A DNA stretch of 64,000 nucleotides from Streptomonospora wellingtoniae (GTDB lineage: Bacteria; Actinomycetota; Actinomycetes; Streptosporangiales; Streptosporangiaceae): positions 62,001 to 126,000 of the forward strand of contig NZ_JAVREK010000014.1 in NCBI RefSeq assembly GCF_031845375.1, written 5' to 3'. Below are positions 1 to 8,763 of this stretch, in pieces. Within the stretch, counting starts at the first letter, position 1, and each line of letters starts with the position of its first letter. Both the position numbers and the translations under genes were made by a program. Under the pieces are notes generated by a model that did no database searches, was not told where the DNA came from, and saw only the letters and a list, made by a program, of their open reading frames with translations.

Positions 1-603
1 CACGCGCCATTCCCGCGGTGCCCACCAGCGCCGCCGGACGTCCGCCGGCTCGGCCGCGCGGTCGGCCTGAGGCGCGCCCCGTGCGGCGCTGCCTCCGTCA
101 TCTGTCGCTCGTGTCGACACGGACCCTCGCAACCTTTCGTGTTCACCGCCTCAACCGCCGGATTCCTATTCCCTGCGGGCGGTACCGGATCGGATGGAGG
201 CCGGTGGAGCCTGAGTGATTCCGGATGGGGCCCAACCGGACCGCCGCGCGCGGCGATCCGCGCGGAATAGAGTGGGGTTCCGCGCCCTGGCGCGCCCTCA
301 GGGGGAATGAAGAGGCGTTGTGCACCATAAACCAAAAATGGTGCACGTGAGGTTGATAGCGTACCAATCCGTGCAGATGCCACGGTTCGCGTGAGCGGCC
401 GCGCGCCGCACCGGCAGTCGCCGCGGCCATCGCGAAACCCCGCTTACCTGGCACGACCCGCGCCCCATCCGCCGGAGACGGGAAGGGTATCGGACCTCCG
501 AAATCACTTAGATAACTTTTCGGACACACCCCCGACTTTGGGTGAAAAGACCACCCCGCCATGTCATCGTGCCTGGTGAGCACCGTGACATCGGAGGGAG
601 CCC
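1..603. other. Intergenic stretch with no recognisable gene
   Basis: Short open frames exist here, but none has a convincing ribosome binding site, codon bias or family resemblance. The last part is the 5' region of the peptidase gene that starts at 604. The only clear structure is the inverted repeat at 320-346. Confidence 0.5.
320..346. promoter_or_regulatory. Perfect inverted repeat (possible operator or hairpin)
   Basis: GTGCACCAT and ATGGTGCAC form perfect 9-bp arms around an A-rich 9-bp spacer (AAACCAAAA). It lies about 260 bp upstream of the peptidase gene in locally AT-richer DNA. It could bind a dimeric regulator or be a weak hairpin; there is no T-run to mark a terminator. Confidence 0.4.
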
Positions 604-1884
604 GTGCCGTCGGACCGCTGGCAGCCACCGCTTCCCGAGTCGTCGCCCGTCCCCGCCCGCGGCGGCGGACCGCGCCGCCGCGCCGCCGCTGGGGCCGCCG
701 TTGCGCTGTGCCTGGCCCTCGGGTCGTCCGCTCCGGCGGCCGCGCCCGCCGCGGCCCGCGGCGGCGGGCCGGAGGCGGCCGCGCACGAGGCGACCCTCGC
801 CGGCCTGAACACGCAGGCGGCCCGCATCCGCGCACGCCTTGACGGGCTCTACGAACGCGCCGACGAGAAGATCCTCGACTACGCGGAGGCGGCCGCGCGG
901 CTGGAGGCGGCCGAGGAGGAGAGCGTGTCGGCCGGACTCACCGCCGAGCGCGCCCGCGGGCGGACCCGGGAGCTCCGCGAGGACGCCGCCGACTACGCCG
1001 CTGCCGCCTACATGGGTGCCGACCTCAGCGCCGCCCTGGCCTGGAGCTCGGCCGACGGGCCCCAGGAGGTGCTCGACCGCGGCGCCGACCTCGCCCTCGT
1101 CGGGCAGCGCCGCGGCAGCGCAGTAGAGACGGCGGGCGCGGCGCTCAGCGCAGCGGAAACGCTCGGCGACCGTGCAGAGGAGGCCGAGGAGGAGCGCCGC
1201 GAGGCAGCCGGCGAGGCCGCCGACGCCCGGGACGAGGCCTTGGAAGCGGTCGCCGAGCAGGAGGGCGCTCTCGCCGACGTCACCGCCGAGCAATCTCGGG
1301 TGGAGCTGGCGCTGCAGCGGGTCCGCGGCGACACCGGGGAGCAGGAGCAGGAGCGCGAGCAGGCCCTGGAGCAGGCCCAGGCCGCCGCGGGCGCCCAAGG
1401 CGGGCCGGGCGGCCTGTCAGGCGGCGCCAGGGCGCGCGACGGCACCGCCGGTGCCGCGGACCCCGCCGGTCAGGGCTGCACCGCGTCGGGCGCCGAGGGC
1501 TTCGCCAACGGGCGCATTCCCGCGTCCGCGCTCTGCCCGCTCCCCCAGAGGGGCGAGATGCTGCGGGCCGGCGCCGCGGCCGCGTTCATCGAACTCGACG
1601 GCGCGTTCCGCGACCGCTTCGACCGCCCGATGTGCGTTACCGACGCCTACCGGCCCTTCTCCGACCAGGTCCGGCTCTTTCGCGAGAAGGCCGCCGGCAT
1701 GGCGGCAAGCCCGGGCACCAGCGCGCACGGCCGCGGCACGGCGGTGGACCTGTGCGGCGGCATCGACCGGCTCGGGTCCCCCGAGCACGAGTGGATGGCG
1801 GCCCACGCCCCCGCATTCGGATGGCGCAACCCGCCGTGGGCCAGGGGAGGCTTCGAGCCGTGGCACTGGGAGTACACCGCTTGA
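604..1884 (+). CDS. Secreted M15-family D-alanyl-D-alanine carboxypeptidase (VanY-like) with coiled-coil stalk
   Basis: A 426-residue protein. An Ala-rich hydrophobic export segment lies at about residues 25-50, followed by a long charged coiled coil (about 60-260, rich in Glu/Arg/Ala), a Gly/Ala linker and a C-terminal M15 domain (about 310-426). The domain keeps the zinc-site pattern SAHGRGTAVD and the late EPWHWEY, supplying His, Asp and His. M15 enzymes trim peptidoglycan stem peptides outside the membrane. The GTG start has GGAGGG about 6 bases upstream. The coiled-coil plus peptidase layout resembles the gene at 9287. The fold is clear; the exact cleaved bond is inferred from family. 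Confidence 0.8.
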   Translation: MPSDRWQPPLPESSPVPARGGGPRRRAAAGAAVALCLALGSSAPAAAPAAARGGGPEAAAHEATLAGLNTQAARIRARLDGLYERADEKILDYAEAAARLEAAEEESVSAGLTAERARGRTRELREDAADYAAAAYMGADLSAALAWSSADGPQEVLDRGADLALVGQRRGSAVETAGAALSAAETLGDRAEEAEEERREAAGEAADARDEALEAVAEQEGALADVTAEQSRVELALQRVRGDTGEQEQEREQALEQAQAAAGAQGGPGGLSGGARARDGTAGAADPAGQGCTASGAEGFANGRIPASALCPLPQRGEMLRAGAAAAFIELDGAFRDRFDRPMCVTDAYRPFSDQVRLFREKAAGMAASPGTSAHGRGTAVDLCGGIDRLGSPEHEWMAAHAPAFGWRNPPWARGGFEPWHWEYTA

Positions 1885-1891
1885 GCGTGTC

Positions 1892-2572
1892 TCAGGCACC
1901 CGACCCCACGCGCAGTTCGAACCCGCCCAGCGGCCCGCCGTCGACGTAGACCTCCTCGCCGCGCTCCAGCGGACGGCTCGGCTCCGACAGCGCAGCGGCC
2001 GCACGGCCGTCGCGTGCGTCGGCCGCCCAGTGCAGTCCTCCGTCCAGTTCGGCCCGCGCGACGCCGCTCTCTTCCACGGAGGCCTCCACGACCAGCGGCG
2101 AACCGTCGAACTCGTCGTGGGTGACGATGGCCGGCCCCACGCTCAGCGAGACCGGGACGCCGCCGGGCGTCCGCCACAGGCACGCCGGGGTGTAGCCGGC
2201 GTGCCGGCCCCGGCCGCCGAACAGCGCCATCACGCCGACGGAAGCGGTCAGCGCCGTCTCGCCCGCGGGCAGCACGACCCCGTCGTCGGTACCGCGCACC
2301 AGCGCGGGATCCACGCGCGTCCACACGTCTTCGACCCGGACGGGCACCGCGTGCTCCGGGCGCACCGGCGCGCACAGGCGGGTCTCGAACTCGACGATGA
2401 TCTCCACCGGGGCCGCAAGGGCTTTGTGATAGGCGTCGGCGAGGGTGTCGCGGCTCTCTTCGAGCAGCTCGGGAACGCTCTGGGTGCCGGGGTAGCCGAA
2501 CACGCAGCCGTCGTCGACGACCCCGGAGCGCTCCTCTCCCCCACTCGGCGAAAGATAGGTGACCCACCGCAT
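1892..2572 (-). CDS. Small FAH-like protein, function unknown
   Basis: A 226-residue protein whose first 40 residues (MRWVTYLSPSGGE, then GVVDDG and VFGYPG) resemble the N-terminal domain of fumarylacetoacetate hydrolase family proteins. I do not see the usual E-x-E metal motif or the NDVSSR-type core, so enzymatic activity is doubtful. The start is supported by GGGAGGGGAG six bases upstream of ATG. It lies 199 bp downstream of the LacI regulator on the same strand and converges on the peptidase gene 7 bp away. It could be a degenerate FAH protein or a separate structural relative. Confidence 0.45.
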   Translation of the reverse strand: MRWVTYLSPSGGEERSGVVDDGCVFGYPGTQSVPELLEESRDTLADAYHKALAAPVEIIVEFETRLCAPVRPEHAVPVRVEDVWTRVDPALVRGTDDGVVLPAGETALTASVGVMALFGGRGRHAGYTPACLWRTPGGVPVSLSVGPAIVTHDEFDGSPLVVEASVEESGVARAELDGGLHWAADARDGRAAAALSEPSRPLERGEEVYVDGGPLGGFELRVGSGA

Positions 2573-2771
2573 CGAATGCTCCCCTCCCAGCAGCGGCCGC
2601 CGGGCCTTTCGGCCCGTTTCCTCCCGGCCTCACGGTATCCCGGCGGCGGGGGTCGGCCGTCCGCGTCCGCCGCGCCGGCAGAACGCCGGCGGCGGCGGGC
2701 CGTGAGCGGCAGGAGGGGCGCCCGCGGCGCGTCCTGCGGATACCCGGCGCCGGGCGGCTGCAAGCGCCTGC

Positions 2772-3794
2772 TCAGCCGGACTCGCGGACGACCAGGTGGG
2801 TGTCGAGGACCTGCTCGCTGAACTCGGCCTCGCCGGGGATGGCCACGTCGGCCAGGATGCGCGCCATCTCGCCGCCCATGCGCTCGGTCGGCTGGTGCAC
2901 GCTGGTCAGCGGCGGGTCGCTGTGCGAGGCGAAGGAGGAGTTGTCGTAGCCGATGACCGCCACGTCGTCGGGGATGCGCCGCCCGCTGTCGCGCAGCACC
3001 CGCATCGCCGCCAGGGCCATGGGGTCGGAGGCCACGAACACCGCATCGACGCCGGGGGCGGCCGCCAGCAGCTCGCGCATCGCGGCCTCGCCGCTCTCGT
3101 AGCTGAAGTCGCCGCGTACGACCCGCTCCGGCGGCGTGGCCAGCCCGCTCTCGCGCATGGCCTTGAGGTAGCCCTCCAGCCGGTCCTCGCCGGCGACCAT
3201 GTCCGGCGGGCCGGCCACCGTGGCGATGCACCGCCGGCCCGTCTCGACGAGTCGGCGGGTCGCCGTGCGCGCCCCGCCGACGTTGTCGATGTCGACGTAG
3301 TGGATGGGGTGGCTGGTCTGCCACGACGGCCGGCCGCCGATGACGCACGGCACACCCGCCTCGGCCAGGCGGTCCGGCAGCGGGTCGTCGGCGTGCAGTG
3401 AGACCAGCAGCACACCGTCGACGTGGTGGGCCGTCAGGTAGTCGCCGAGTCTGCCGTACTCGTCGGCGGAGCGCACCGTGGTCAGCAGCAGCTGCAGGTC
3501 GCGCTCGTTCAGCGTGGCGCTGACGCCGCGGACGATGTGGGCGAAGAACGGCTGGGCGAACAGCCGGTCGTTGGGCTCGGGCACCACCAGCGCCACGGTG
3601 TCCGTGCGGCGGGTGACCAGGGTGCGCGCCGCGTGGTTGGGGACGTAGCCCAGCTCGGCGATGGCGTTGCGCACCGCCTCGCGCGTCGCCGGGCTGACCT
3701 GGTCCGACCCGTTGATCACGCGTGAGACCGTGCCGCGCCCGACACCGGCGCGCGTGGCCACCATCTCCAGCGTCGGCCGCCGGACCCCGCTCAT
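2772..3794 (-). CDS. celR: LacI-family repressor of cellobiose utilisation (CebR/CelR type)
   Basis: A 340-residue LacI/GalR regulator. The N-terminal helix-turn-helix (PTLEMVATRAGVGRGTVSRV) and hinge helix are followed by a periplasmic-binding-like effector domain. It ends the run cebE-cebF-cebG-beta-glucosidase-regulator on one strand, the arrangement known around CelR of Thermobifida fusca. The perfect palindrome at 8750-8763 is the CebR/CelR consensus. In characterised homologues cellobiose releases the repressor from DNA; that role is inferred here from family, location and operator. GGAAGG precedes the ATG at suitable spacing. Confidence 0.85.
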   Translation of the reverse strand: MSGVRRPTLEMVATRAGVGRGTVSRVINGSDQVSPATREAVRNAIAELGYVPNHAARTLVTRRTDTVALVVPEPNDRLFAQPFFAHIVRGVSATLNERDLQLLLTTVRSADEYGRLGDYLTAHHVDGVLLVSLHADDPLPDRLAEAGVPCVIGGRPSWQTSHPIHYVDIDNVGGARTATRRLVETGRRCIATVAGPPDMVAGEDRLEGYLKAMRESGLATPPERVVRGDFSYESGEAAMRELLAAAPGVDAVFVASDPMALAAMRVLRDSGRRIPDDVAVIGYDNSSFASHSDPPLTSVHQPTERMGGEMARILADVAIPGEAEFSEQVLDTHLVVRESG

Positions 3795-3869
3795 CGCAAC
3801 ACCTTCCCCGATACCCCGGCCACCGCCGCGCCGGGCTCGTCCACACCCCTACCAGGATCGCATCCGCCG

Positions 3870-5330
3870 CTAGCCGGGGAGGCCACCTTTTCGCACCACA
3901 TCGGCGTACCAGCGGCCGCTGTCCTTCACGCGGCGGCGCTGTGTCTCGTAGTCCACGTGGACGACGCCGAAGCGCTGGGAGTAGCCCCAGGCCCATTCGA
4001 AGTTGTCCAGCAGGGACCAGACGAAGTAGCCCCGCATGGGCACCCCGGCCTTGAGGGCCTCGTGCACGATACGCAGGTGGGCGTCGATGTAGGACACCCG
4101 GTCGGGGTCGTGCACCCGGTCGTCGGGGCCCACTTCGTCCTCGTAGGCCGCACCGTTCTCGTGGACGTACATGTCCACACCGGGGCACTCGGCGGCCAGC
4201 CGCACCAGGACCTCGTACAGGCCGGTGGCGTCGATCTCCCAGCCGATTCCGGTGCGCGGCAGGCCCTGGCTGACGAACACCACGTCGTCGCAGCCGACGA
4301 ACGCGCCGCTGTCGCCGCCGCTCTCGATGCGGGCGGGGTCGACGCCATCGGCCGTGGCCGAGACCCATTCGGGCGTGTAGTAGTTGACGCCCAGGTGGTC
4401 CAGCGGCGCGGAGACGAGCTCCAGGTCGCCGTCGCGGACGAAACCGAAGTCGGTGATGGCCGCGAGGTCGTCGAGCAGGTCTGCCGGGTAGCGCCCCTGG
4501 AACAGCGGACCGGTGAAGACCCGGTTGCGCACGCCGTCGGCGCGGCGGGCCGCCGCGACGTCGGCGGGCGTGGTGGTGTAGGGCCGCACCGTGGTCTGGT
4601 TCAGCGTCAGCCCCACGCGGCGGTCGGAGCCGCCCTCACGCAGGACCGCGGTGGCCAGGCCGTGGCCCAGCAGCAGGTGGTGCGCCGCGGCGAGCGCCGC
4701 CGCGGGGTCGCGGCGGCCCGGGGCGTGCACGCCGTCGGCGTAGCCGAGGAACGCCGCGCACCAGGGCTCGTTCAGCGTCGTCCAGTCCCGGACGCGGTCG
4801 CCGAACCTGTCGCGCAGCACCTCGGCGTACTCGGCGAAGCGGAAGGCGGTGTCGCGCTCGGGCCAGCCGCCCTTGTCCTCCAGCGCCTGGGGCAGGTCCC
4901 AGTGGTAGAGGGTGGGCCAGGGTGTGATGCCGGCCTCCAGCAGGTTGTCCAGGAGCCGGTCGTAGAAGTCGAGCCCGGCCCGGTTGACCGCCCCGCTGCC
5001 TTCGGGCAGGATCCGCGGCCAGGCGACGGAGAACCGGTAGGCTCCGATGCCCATGTCCTGCATGATCTCGACGTCTTCGGCGTAGCGCCGGTAGTGGTCG
5101 ACGGCGGGGTCGCCTGTGTCGCCGTTGAGCACCTTGCCCGGGGTCGCCGAGAAGGTGTCCCAGATGCTGGGGCCGCGCCCGTCGGCGGTGGTCGAGCCCT
5201 CGATCTGGAAGGACGCAGTGGACGCGCCCCACACGAAGCCCTCGGGGAAGCGGACCGCCGCGTCGGCGCCGGGGTGGGTGTCGGTGTCGGCGGTCGGGTC
5301 GGCGACGGTGGACACGTGTGATTGGGTCAC
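3870..5330 (-). CDS. bglC: GH1 beta-glucosidase (cellobiase)
   Basis: A 486-residue glycoside hydrolase family 1 enzyme. It has the N-terminal signature FPEGFVWGASTASFQIEG, the acid/base glutamate in TLNEPW (about residue 170), the nucleophile glutamate in VHENG (about 375) and the late aglycone-site motif SLLDNFEWAWGY. No signal peptide is seen, so it should hydrolyse imported cellobiose in the cytoplasm. The GTG start overlaps the stop of the upstream permease by four bases (GTGA), which argues for translational coupling in one operon. A second GTG five codons later is an alternative start. Confidence 0.92.
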   Translation of the reverse strand: MTQSHVSTVADPTADTDTHPGADAAVRFPEGFVWGASTASFQIEGSTTADGRGPSIWDTFSATPGKVLNGDTGDPAVDHYRRYAEDVEIMQDMGIGAYRFSVAWPRILPEGSGAVNRAGLDFYDRLLDNLLEAGITPWPTLYHWDLPQALEDKGGWPERDTAFRFAEYAEVLRDRFGDRVRDWTTLNEPWCAAFLGYADGVHAPGRRDPAAALAAAHHLLLGHGLATAVLREGGSDRRVGLTLNQTTVRPYTTTPADVAAARRADGVRNRVFTGPLFQGRYPADLLDDLAAITDFGFVRDGDLELVSAPLDHLGVNYYTPEWVSATADGVDPARIESGGDSGAFVGCDDVVFVSQGLPRTGIGWEIDATGLYEVLVRLAAECPGVDMYVHENGAAYEDEVGPDDRVHDPDRVSYIDAHLRIVHEALKAGVPMRGYFVWSLLDNFEWAWGYSQRFGVVHVDYETQRRRVKDSGRWYADVVRKGGLPG

Positions 5331-6247
5331 GCTTTGATCGCACCTTCCATGATGCGCCCGACCAGCTGGCGGCCGAACACGAAGAAAATGAGCAGCAGGG
5401 GCAGAGTCGCGAAGGTCGCGCCGGTGAACATCAGGGCGAAGTCGCGCGAGTATGCCGACTGGTTCAGCTGCTGGATGGAGAACTGCACCGTGGGGTTGTC
5501 CGGTGTCAGCACCGCGATCGCCCAGATGAACTCGTTCCATGTCTGCATGAACGTCAGCAGGCCCAGCACGACCATCGCCGGCCGCAGGGCCGGGAGGACG
5601 ACGCTCCAGTAGATCCGGAACGTGGAGCAGCCGTCGATGCGGGCCGCCTCCATCAGGTCGTCGGGGATGGTCTGCAGCACGTACTGGCGCATCATGAACA
5701 CGCCGAAACCGCTGACCATGAACGGGACGATCACCGACTGCAGCTCGCCCCGCCAGCCCAGCCAGTCCATCAGGATCAGCAGCGGGACCAGGCCGATCTG
5801 CACGGGCACGGCCATGGTGATGACCACCGCCACGGTGAAGAAGCCGCGGCCCTTGAAGCTCAGCTTGGCCAGGGCGAAGCCGGCCAGCGAGCAGAAGAAC
5901 ACGACCGAGACGGCCACCGTCGTTGAGGCGATGACCGAGTTCAGCATGCCCGTGGTGAAGTTCGCTGAGGAGTTGGTGAAGAGCCGGCTGACGTTGGTGA
6001 AGAGGTTTCCTCCCGGCAGGAGTGCCGGCGGGAACTGCGAGGCGGCCCTCGTGGTGCGCGTGGCGACGACGAGCATCCACCACAACGGGAATACCGACAG
6101 GACGAAGGTCAGGATCAGCGCGAAGTAGGTCAGCGGTGTGGCCTGGCGCATGCGGCGCAGACCGCCGCCCGCGCGCCGGCTCTTCTGCGGTCGGCGGCGC
6201 TGCGGCGACCGCGGCTGGGCGGGCCGCCTGGTGGTCGTGGCCGTCAT
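5327..6247 (-). CDS. cebG: Cellobiose/cello-oligosaccharide ABC transporter permease (CebG type)
   Basis: A 306-residue MalG-like inner-membrane permease with an Arg/Pro-rich cytoplasmic N-terminus and six hydrophobic segments. The EAA loop near residues 195-215 (EAARIDGCSTFRIYWSVVLP) contacts the ATPase. The ATG overlaps the stop of the preceding permease gene (ATGA). The operon encodes no ATPase; related systems share a genome-encoded MsiK, which I would expect elsewhere. Substrate is inferred from the adjacent beta-glucosidase and the CebR box. Confidence 0.88.
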   Translation of the reverse strand: MTATTTRRPAQPRSPQRRRPQKSRRAGGGLRRMRQATPLTYFALILTFVLSVFPLWWMLVVATRTTRAASQFPPALLPGGNLFTNVSRLFTNSSANFTTGMLNSVIASTTVAVSVVFFCSLAGFALAKLSFKGRGFFTVAVVITMAVPVQIGLVPLLILMDWLGWRGELQSVIVPFMVSGFGVFMMRQYVLQTIPDDLMEAARIDGCSTFRIYWSVVLPALRPAMVVLGLLTFMQTWNEFIWAIAVLTPDNPTVQFSIQQLNQSAYSRDFALMFTGATFATLPLLLIFFVFGRQLVGRIMEGAIKA

Positions 6248-7248
6248 TGCGCCCCCTTGATCCGGCTGGTGAGCCACACGTTGATCAGTCCCATGAGCAC
6301 CACGATCAGGAACAGCACCCAAGAGATCGCGGCGGCGTAGCCGAAGTTCTGGTAGTCGAACGTCTCCTGGAAGACGAGCATCATCACCGTCTGGAACTGG
6401 CCCTGCGTGCCGCCGGCGTAGCCGTTGTTCCCGAAGATCGTGGGCTCGGTGAACAGCTGCATCTGGCCGATCGTGGAGATGATGACCGTGAAGATGATCG
6501 TCGGCCGCAGCAGCGGGACGGTGATCTGGGCGAACTGCCGCAGGCGCGACGCGCCGTCGAGGTCGGCGGCCTCGTAGACGTCCTTGGGGATCGACTGCAT
6601 CGCGGCCAGGTAGATGAGCGCGTTGTAGCCCGTCCAGCGCCAGTCGATCATCGTCGCGATCGCGGCCCAGGACCAGTAGCGGTCGCCCTGCCAGGCGACG
6701 GGGTCCAGGCCCAGCGCGGTCAGCACCTGGTTGATCAGGCCGAACTGCTCGCCGCCGAAGACCACGCTGAAGACGATGGCCAGCGCGGCGATGGAGGTGA
6801 TGTACGGCAGGATCAGCGTCATCCGGAAGACGTTGGCGAAGCGGATGCGGCGGTTGAGCGTGTCGGCCAAGAGCAGGGCGAGCAGCAGTTGGGGAACGAC
6901 CGCGATGACGAAGATGCCCAGGGTGTTGTAGAGCGAGTTCCAGAACTTCTCGTCGCCGACGAGGCGGACGTAGTTGTCCAACCCGGCGAATCCCTCGTTG
7001 CCCCCGAGGAGACTCCAGTCGTGCAGGGAGACCCACATCGTGTAGAGCAGCGGGAAGAGGCCGAACACCCCGAACAGCAGGAAGAACGGGGTGATGAACA
7101 GGTAGGGCGAGGTTCGGATGTCGAGCCTGCTCAACATCTGGCTGCGGCGAGCACGCGCCCGCTCCCGTGGGCCGGGAGGACGGGTACCGGCACCTCCCGC
7201 CGACCCCGGCGGGGGTGACGGTGGAGCGCCGTGCTGCAGGGAGGTCAC
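6244..7248 (-). CDS. cebF: Cellobiose/cello-oligosaccharide ABC transporter permease (CebF type)
   Basis: A 334-residue MalF-like permease. A basic Pro/Arg-rich N-terminus (about 1-45) precedes the first membrane helix (SPYLFITPFFLLFGVFGLFP), and further helices surround the EAA loop EAADLDGASRLRQFAQITVP. I chose the GTG at 7248 because AGGAG lies six bases upstream; an in-frame ATG further upstream lacks such a site and would add residues unlike the family. It pairs with the CebG-type permease, whose start overlaps its stop. Confidence 0.87.
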   Translation of the reverse strand: MTSLQHGAPPSPPPGSAGGAGTRPPGPRERARARRSQMLSRLDIRTSPYLFITPFFLLFGVFGLFPLLYTMWVSLHDWSLLGGNEGFAGLDNYVRLVGDEKFWNSLYNTLGIFVIAVVPQLLLALLLADTLNRRIRFANVFRMTLILPYITSIAALAIVFSVVFGGEQFGLINQVLTALGLDPVAWQGDRYWSWAAIATMIDWRWTGYNALIYLAAMQSIPKDVYEAADLDGASRLRQFAQITVPLLRPTIIFTVIISTIGQMQLFTEPTIFGNNGYAGGTQGQFQTVMMLVFQETFDYQNFGYAAAISWVLFLIVVLMGLINVWLTSRIKGAQ

Positions 7249-7319
7249 GTCGCACTCCTTTCGAAATGCCCTGGAGGGACCAGGAGCTGCTGAAGCGGTC
7301 GGGTCTTGCCAGCGTGAAA

Positions 7320-7388
7320 GGCGGCCCGGCCAGGCGGTGACGGGGCGTGGTCGCCGCGTCACCGCCGGAGGGGAGAGGCCGGGCCGCC
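7320..7388 (-). promoter_or_regulatory. Two-tier stem-loop between cebE and cebF
   Basis: GGCGGCCCGGCC (7320-7331) pairs perfectly with GGCCGGGCCGCC (7377-7388). Nested inside, GGCGGTGACG (7333-7342) pairs with CGTCACCGCC (7357-7366). It fills the gap between the binding-protein and permease genes. There is no T-run. Such structures after binding-protein genes often stabilise the upstream message or attenuate read-through, so that binding protein exceeds permease; that role is inferred. Confidence 0.65.
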
Positions 7389-7401
7389 GGGCCGGGGAGG
7401 G

Positions 7402-8691
7402 TCAGCCTTCGCCGGTGGCGCGCTTGGCCTCCTCAAGGGCCGTCTCCCAGCCTTCGCTGGGCGAGGCCTGTCCCTGCTCGACGGACTCCAGGGCGGCGCG
7501 GAACCCGTCGTCGATCGCCTGGCTGTCGGGGCCGAAGTAGACGGGCTTCAGCTCCATGGCGGTCGAGCTGTAGATCTCACCGACCGGTGCGTCGTTGAAG
7601 TACGGGCGGGTGAATTCCGTGACCTTCGGGTCCTGCAGCGCCTCGGGGTTGGAGGGCAGCACGTTGGCTTCCTCCCAGGCGCTCAGCTGGCCCTCCTTGC
7701 TTGTCAGGAACTTGGCCAGCTCGACGGCCATGTCCTGGTTCTCGCCCTGCGTGGGGACGGCGAGGAACGAGCCGCCCCAGTTGCCGCCTTCACCGGGGAC
7801 GCCCGCGACGTTCCACTGGCCGTTGCCCTCGTCGCCGGCGGTGTCCTCGAGCGTGCCGAGCATCCACGCCGGGCAGGGCAGGGTGGCGAAGGAGTTGTTC
7901 TGGATGCCGGCGTTCCACTCCTCGGACCAGATCGGCAGGCTGCCCGACAGGCCGGCCTCGGACATCGCGGTGACGGTGTCGTAGGAGTCCCGCGTGGTCT
8001 CCTGCTGTTCGATGATCAGCTCGCCCTCGCGGTTCTGGTACGGCTCGCCGCCGTGCTGGGCGAGGACCGCGCGGAAGTAGGGCTGGATCGTGGAGACGAA
8101 GGACGCCCCGGTGTCGGCGTCCATGAAGTCCTCACCCGTGGAGACGAAGTCGTCCCAGGTGGGCCAGAGCTCAGCGACCTTGTCCGGCTCGGTGGGCAGC
8201 CCGGCCTCGTCGAAGAGCGGCACGTTGTAGCACATGCCCATGGACCCGATGTCGGTGCCCAGGCCGACCAGCTCCCCGTCGGGCGCGTGCCCTTGCTCCC
8301 ACTTCCACGGCAGGTAGCCGTCCTCCAGCTTCGCCCCTTCGTGGTCGTTCAGGTCGACGAACTGGTCCGGCTGCGCGAGGAACTGGGCGATGATGCCCTC
8401 CTCGATCGCGACGACGTCGCCCGCACCGCTGCCGGCTGCGATGTTCTGCTGCAGCTGCGGGGTGTAGTTCGCCAGGTCGGCGACGTTGCGCTCTTCGACC
8501 GTGACGTTGGGGTGCTCCTCCTCGAACGCCTTGATGCGGGCGTCGTAGCCCATGGTCCCGAAGGTGTCGACGACGAGGTTGATCTCACCGTCGTCGGCGC
8601 CTCCTCCGCCACCGCATGCGGTGGCGAGGAGCAGTGCTCCGCCGCCCAGCATCGCGGTGGCCACATTGGCACCGCGCCTACGCTTAAACAT
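7402..8691 (-). CDS. cebE: Cellobiose-binding lipoprotein of ABC transporter (CebE type)
   Basis: A 429-residue extracellular solute-binding protein of family 1. A lipoprotein signal peptide ends in the lipobox ALLLATAC with Cys26 as the lipidated residue, then a Gly-rich linker leads into the mature two-lobed protein. It is first in the cellobiose operon, with the CebR/CelR box 59 bp upstream of its start. It should deliver cello-oligosaccharides to CebF/CebG. A weak AAGGGG precedes the ATG. Confidence 0.88.
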   Translation of the reverse strand: MFKRRRGANVATAMLGGGALLLATACGGGGGADDGEINLVVDTFGTMGYDARIKAFEEEHPNVTVEERNVADLANYTPQLQQNIAAGSGAGDVVAIEEGIIAQFLAQPDQFVDLNDHEGAKLEDGYLPWKWEQGHAPDGELVGLGTDIGSMGMCYNVPLFDEAGLPTEPDKVAELWPTWDDFVSTGEDFMDADTGASFVSTIQPYFRAVLAQHGGEPYQNREGELIIEQQETTRDSYDTVTAMSEAGLSGSLPIWSEEWNAGIQNNSFATLPCPAWMLGTLEDTAGDEGNGQWNVAGVPGEGGNWGGSFLAVPTQGENQDMAVELAKFLTSKEGQLSAWEEANVLPSNPEALQDPKVTEFTRPYFNDAPVGEIYSSTAMELKPVYFGPDSQAIDDGFRAALESVEQGQASPSEGWETALEEAKRATGEG

Positions 8692-8749
8692 CTGCGACCC
8701 CTTACGTCACACGAGGATTCCAATCTGACCGCGTCCCCGTACCCCCGCT

Positions 8750-8763
8750 TGGGAGCGCTCCCA
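8750..8763. promoter_or_regulatory. CebR/CelR operator (perfect 14-bp palindrome)
   Basis: TGGGAGCGCTCCCA is a perfect palindrome identical to the operator established for CebR in Streptomyces and CelR in Thermobifida fusca. It sits directly upstream of cebE. This is the strongest evidence for the inducer and function of the downstream genes. Confidence 0.93.

Noticed and set aside
3957..5321. Long open frames opposite real genes (for example 3957-5321 plus, 6022-7218 plus, 13687-15288 plus)
   Set aside because: They mirror genes with clear family motifs and arise because stop codons are rare in GC-rich DNA. None shows a ribosome binding site or family resemblance.
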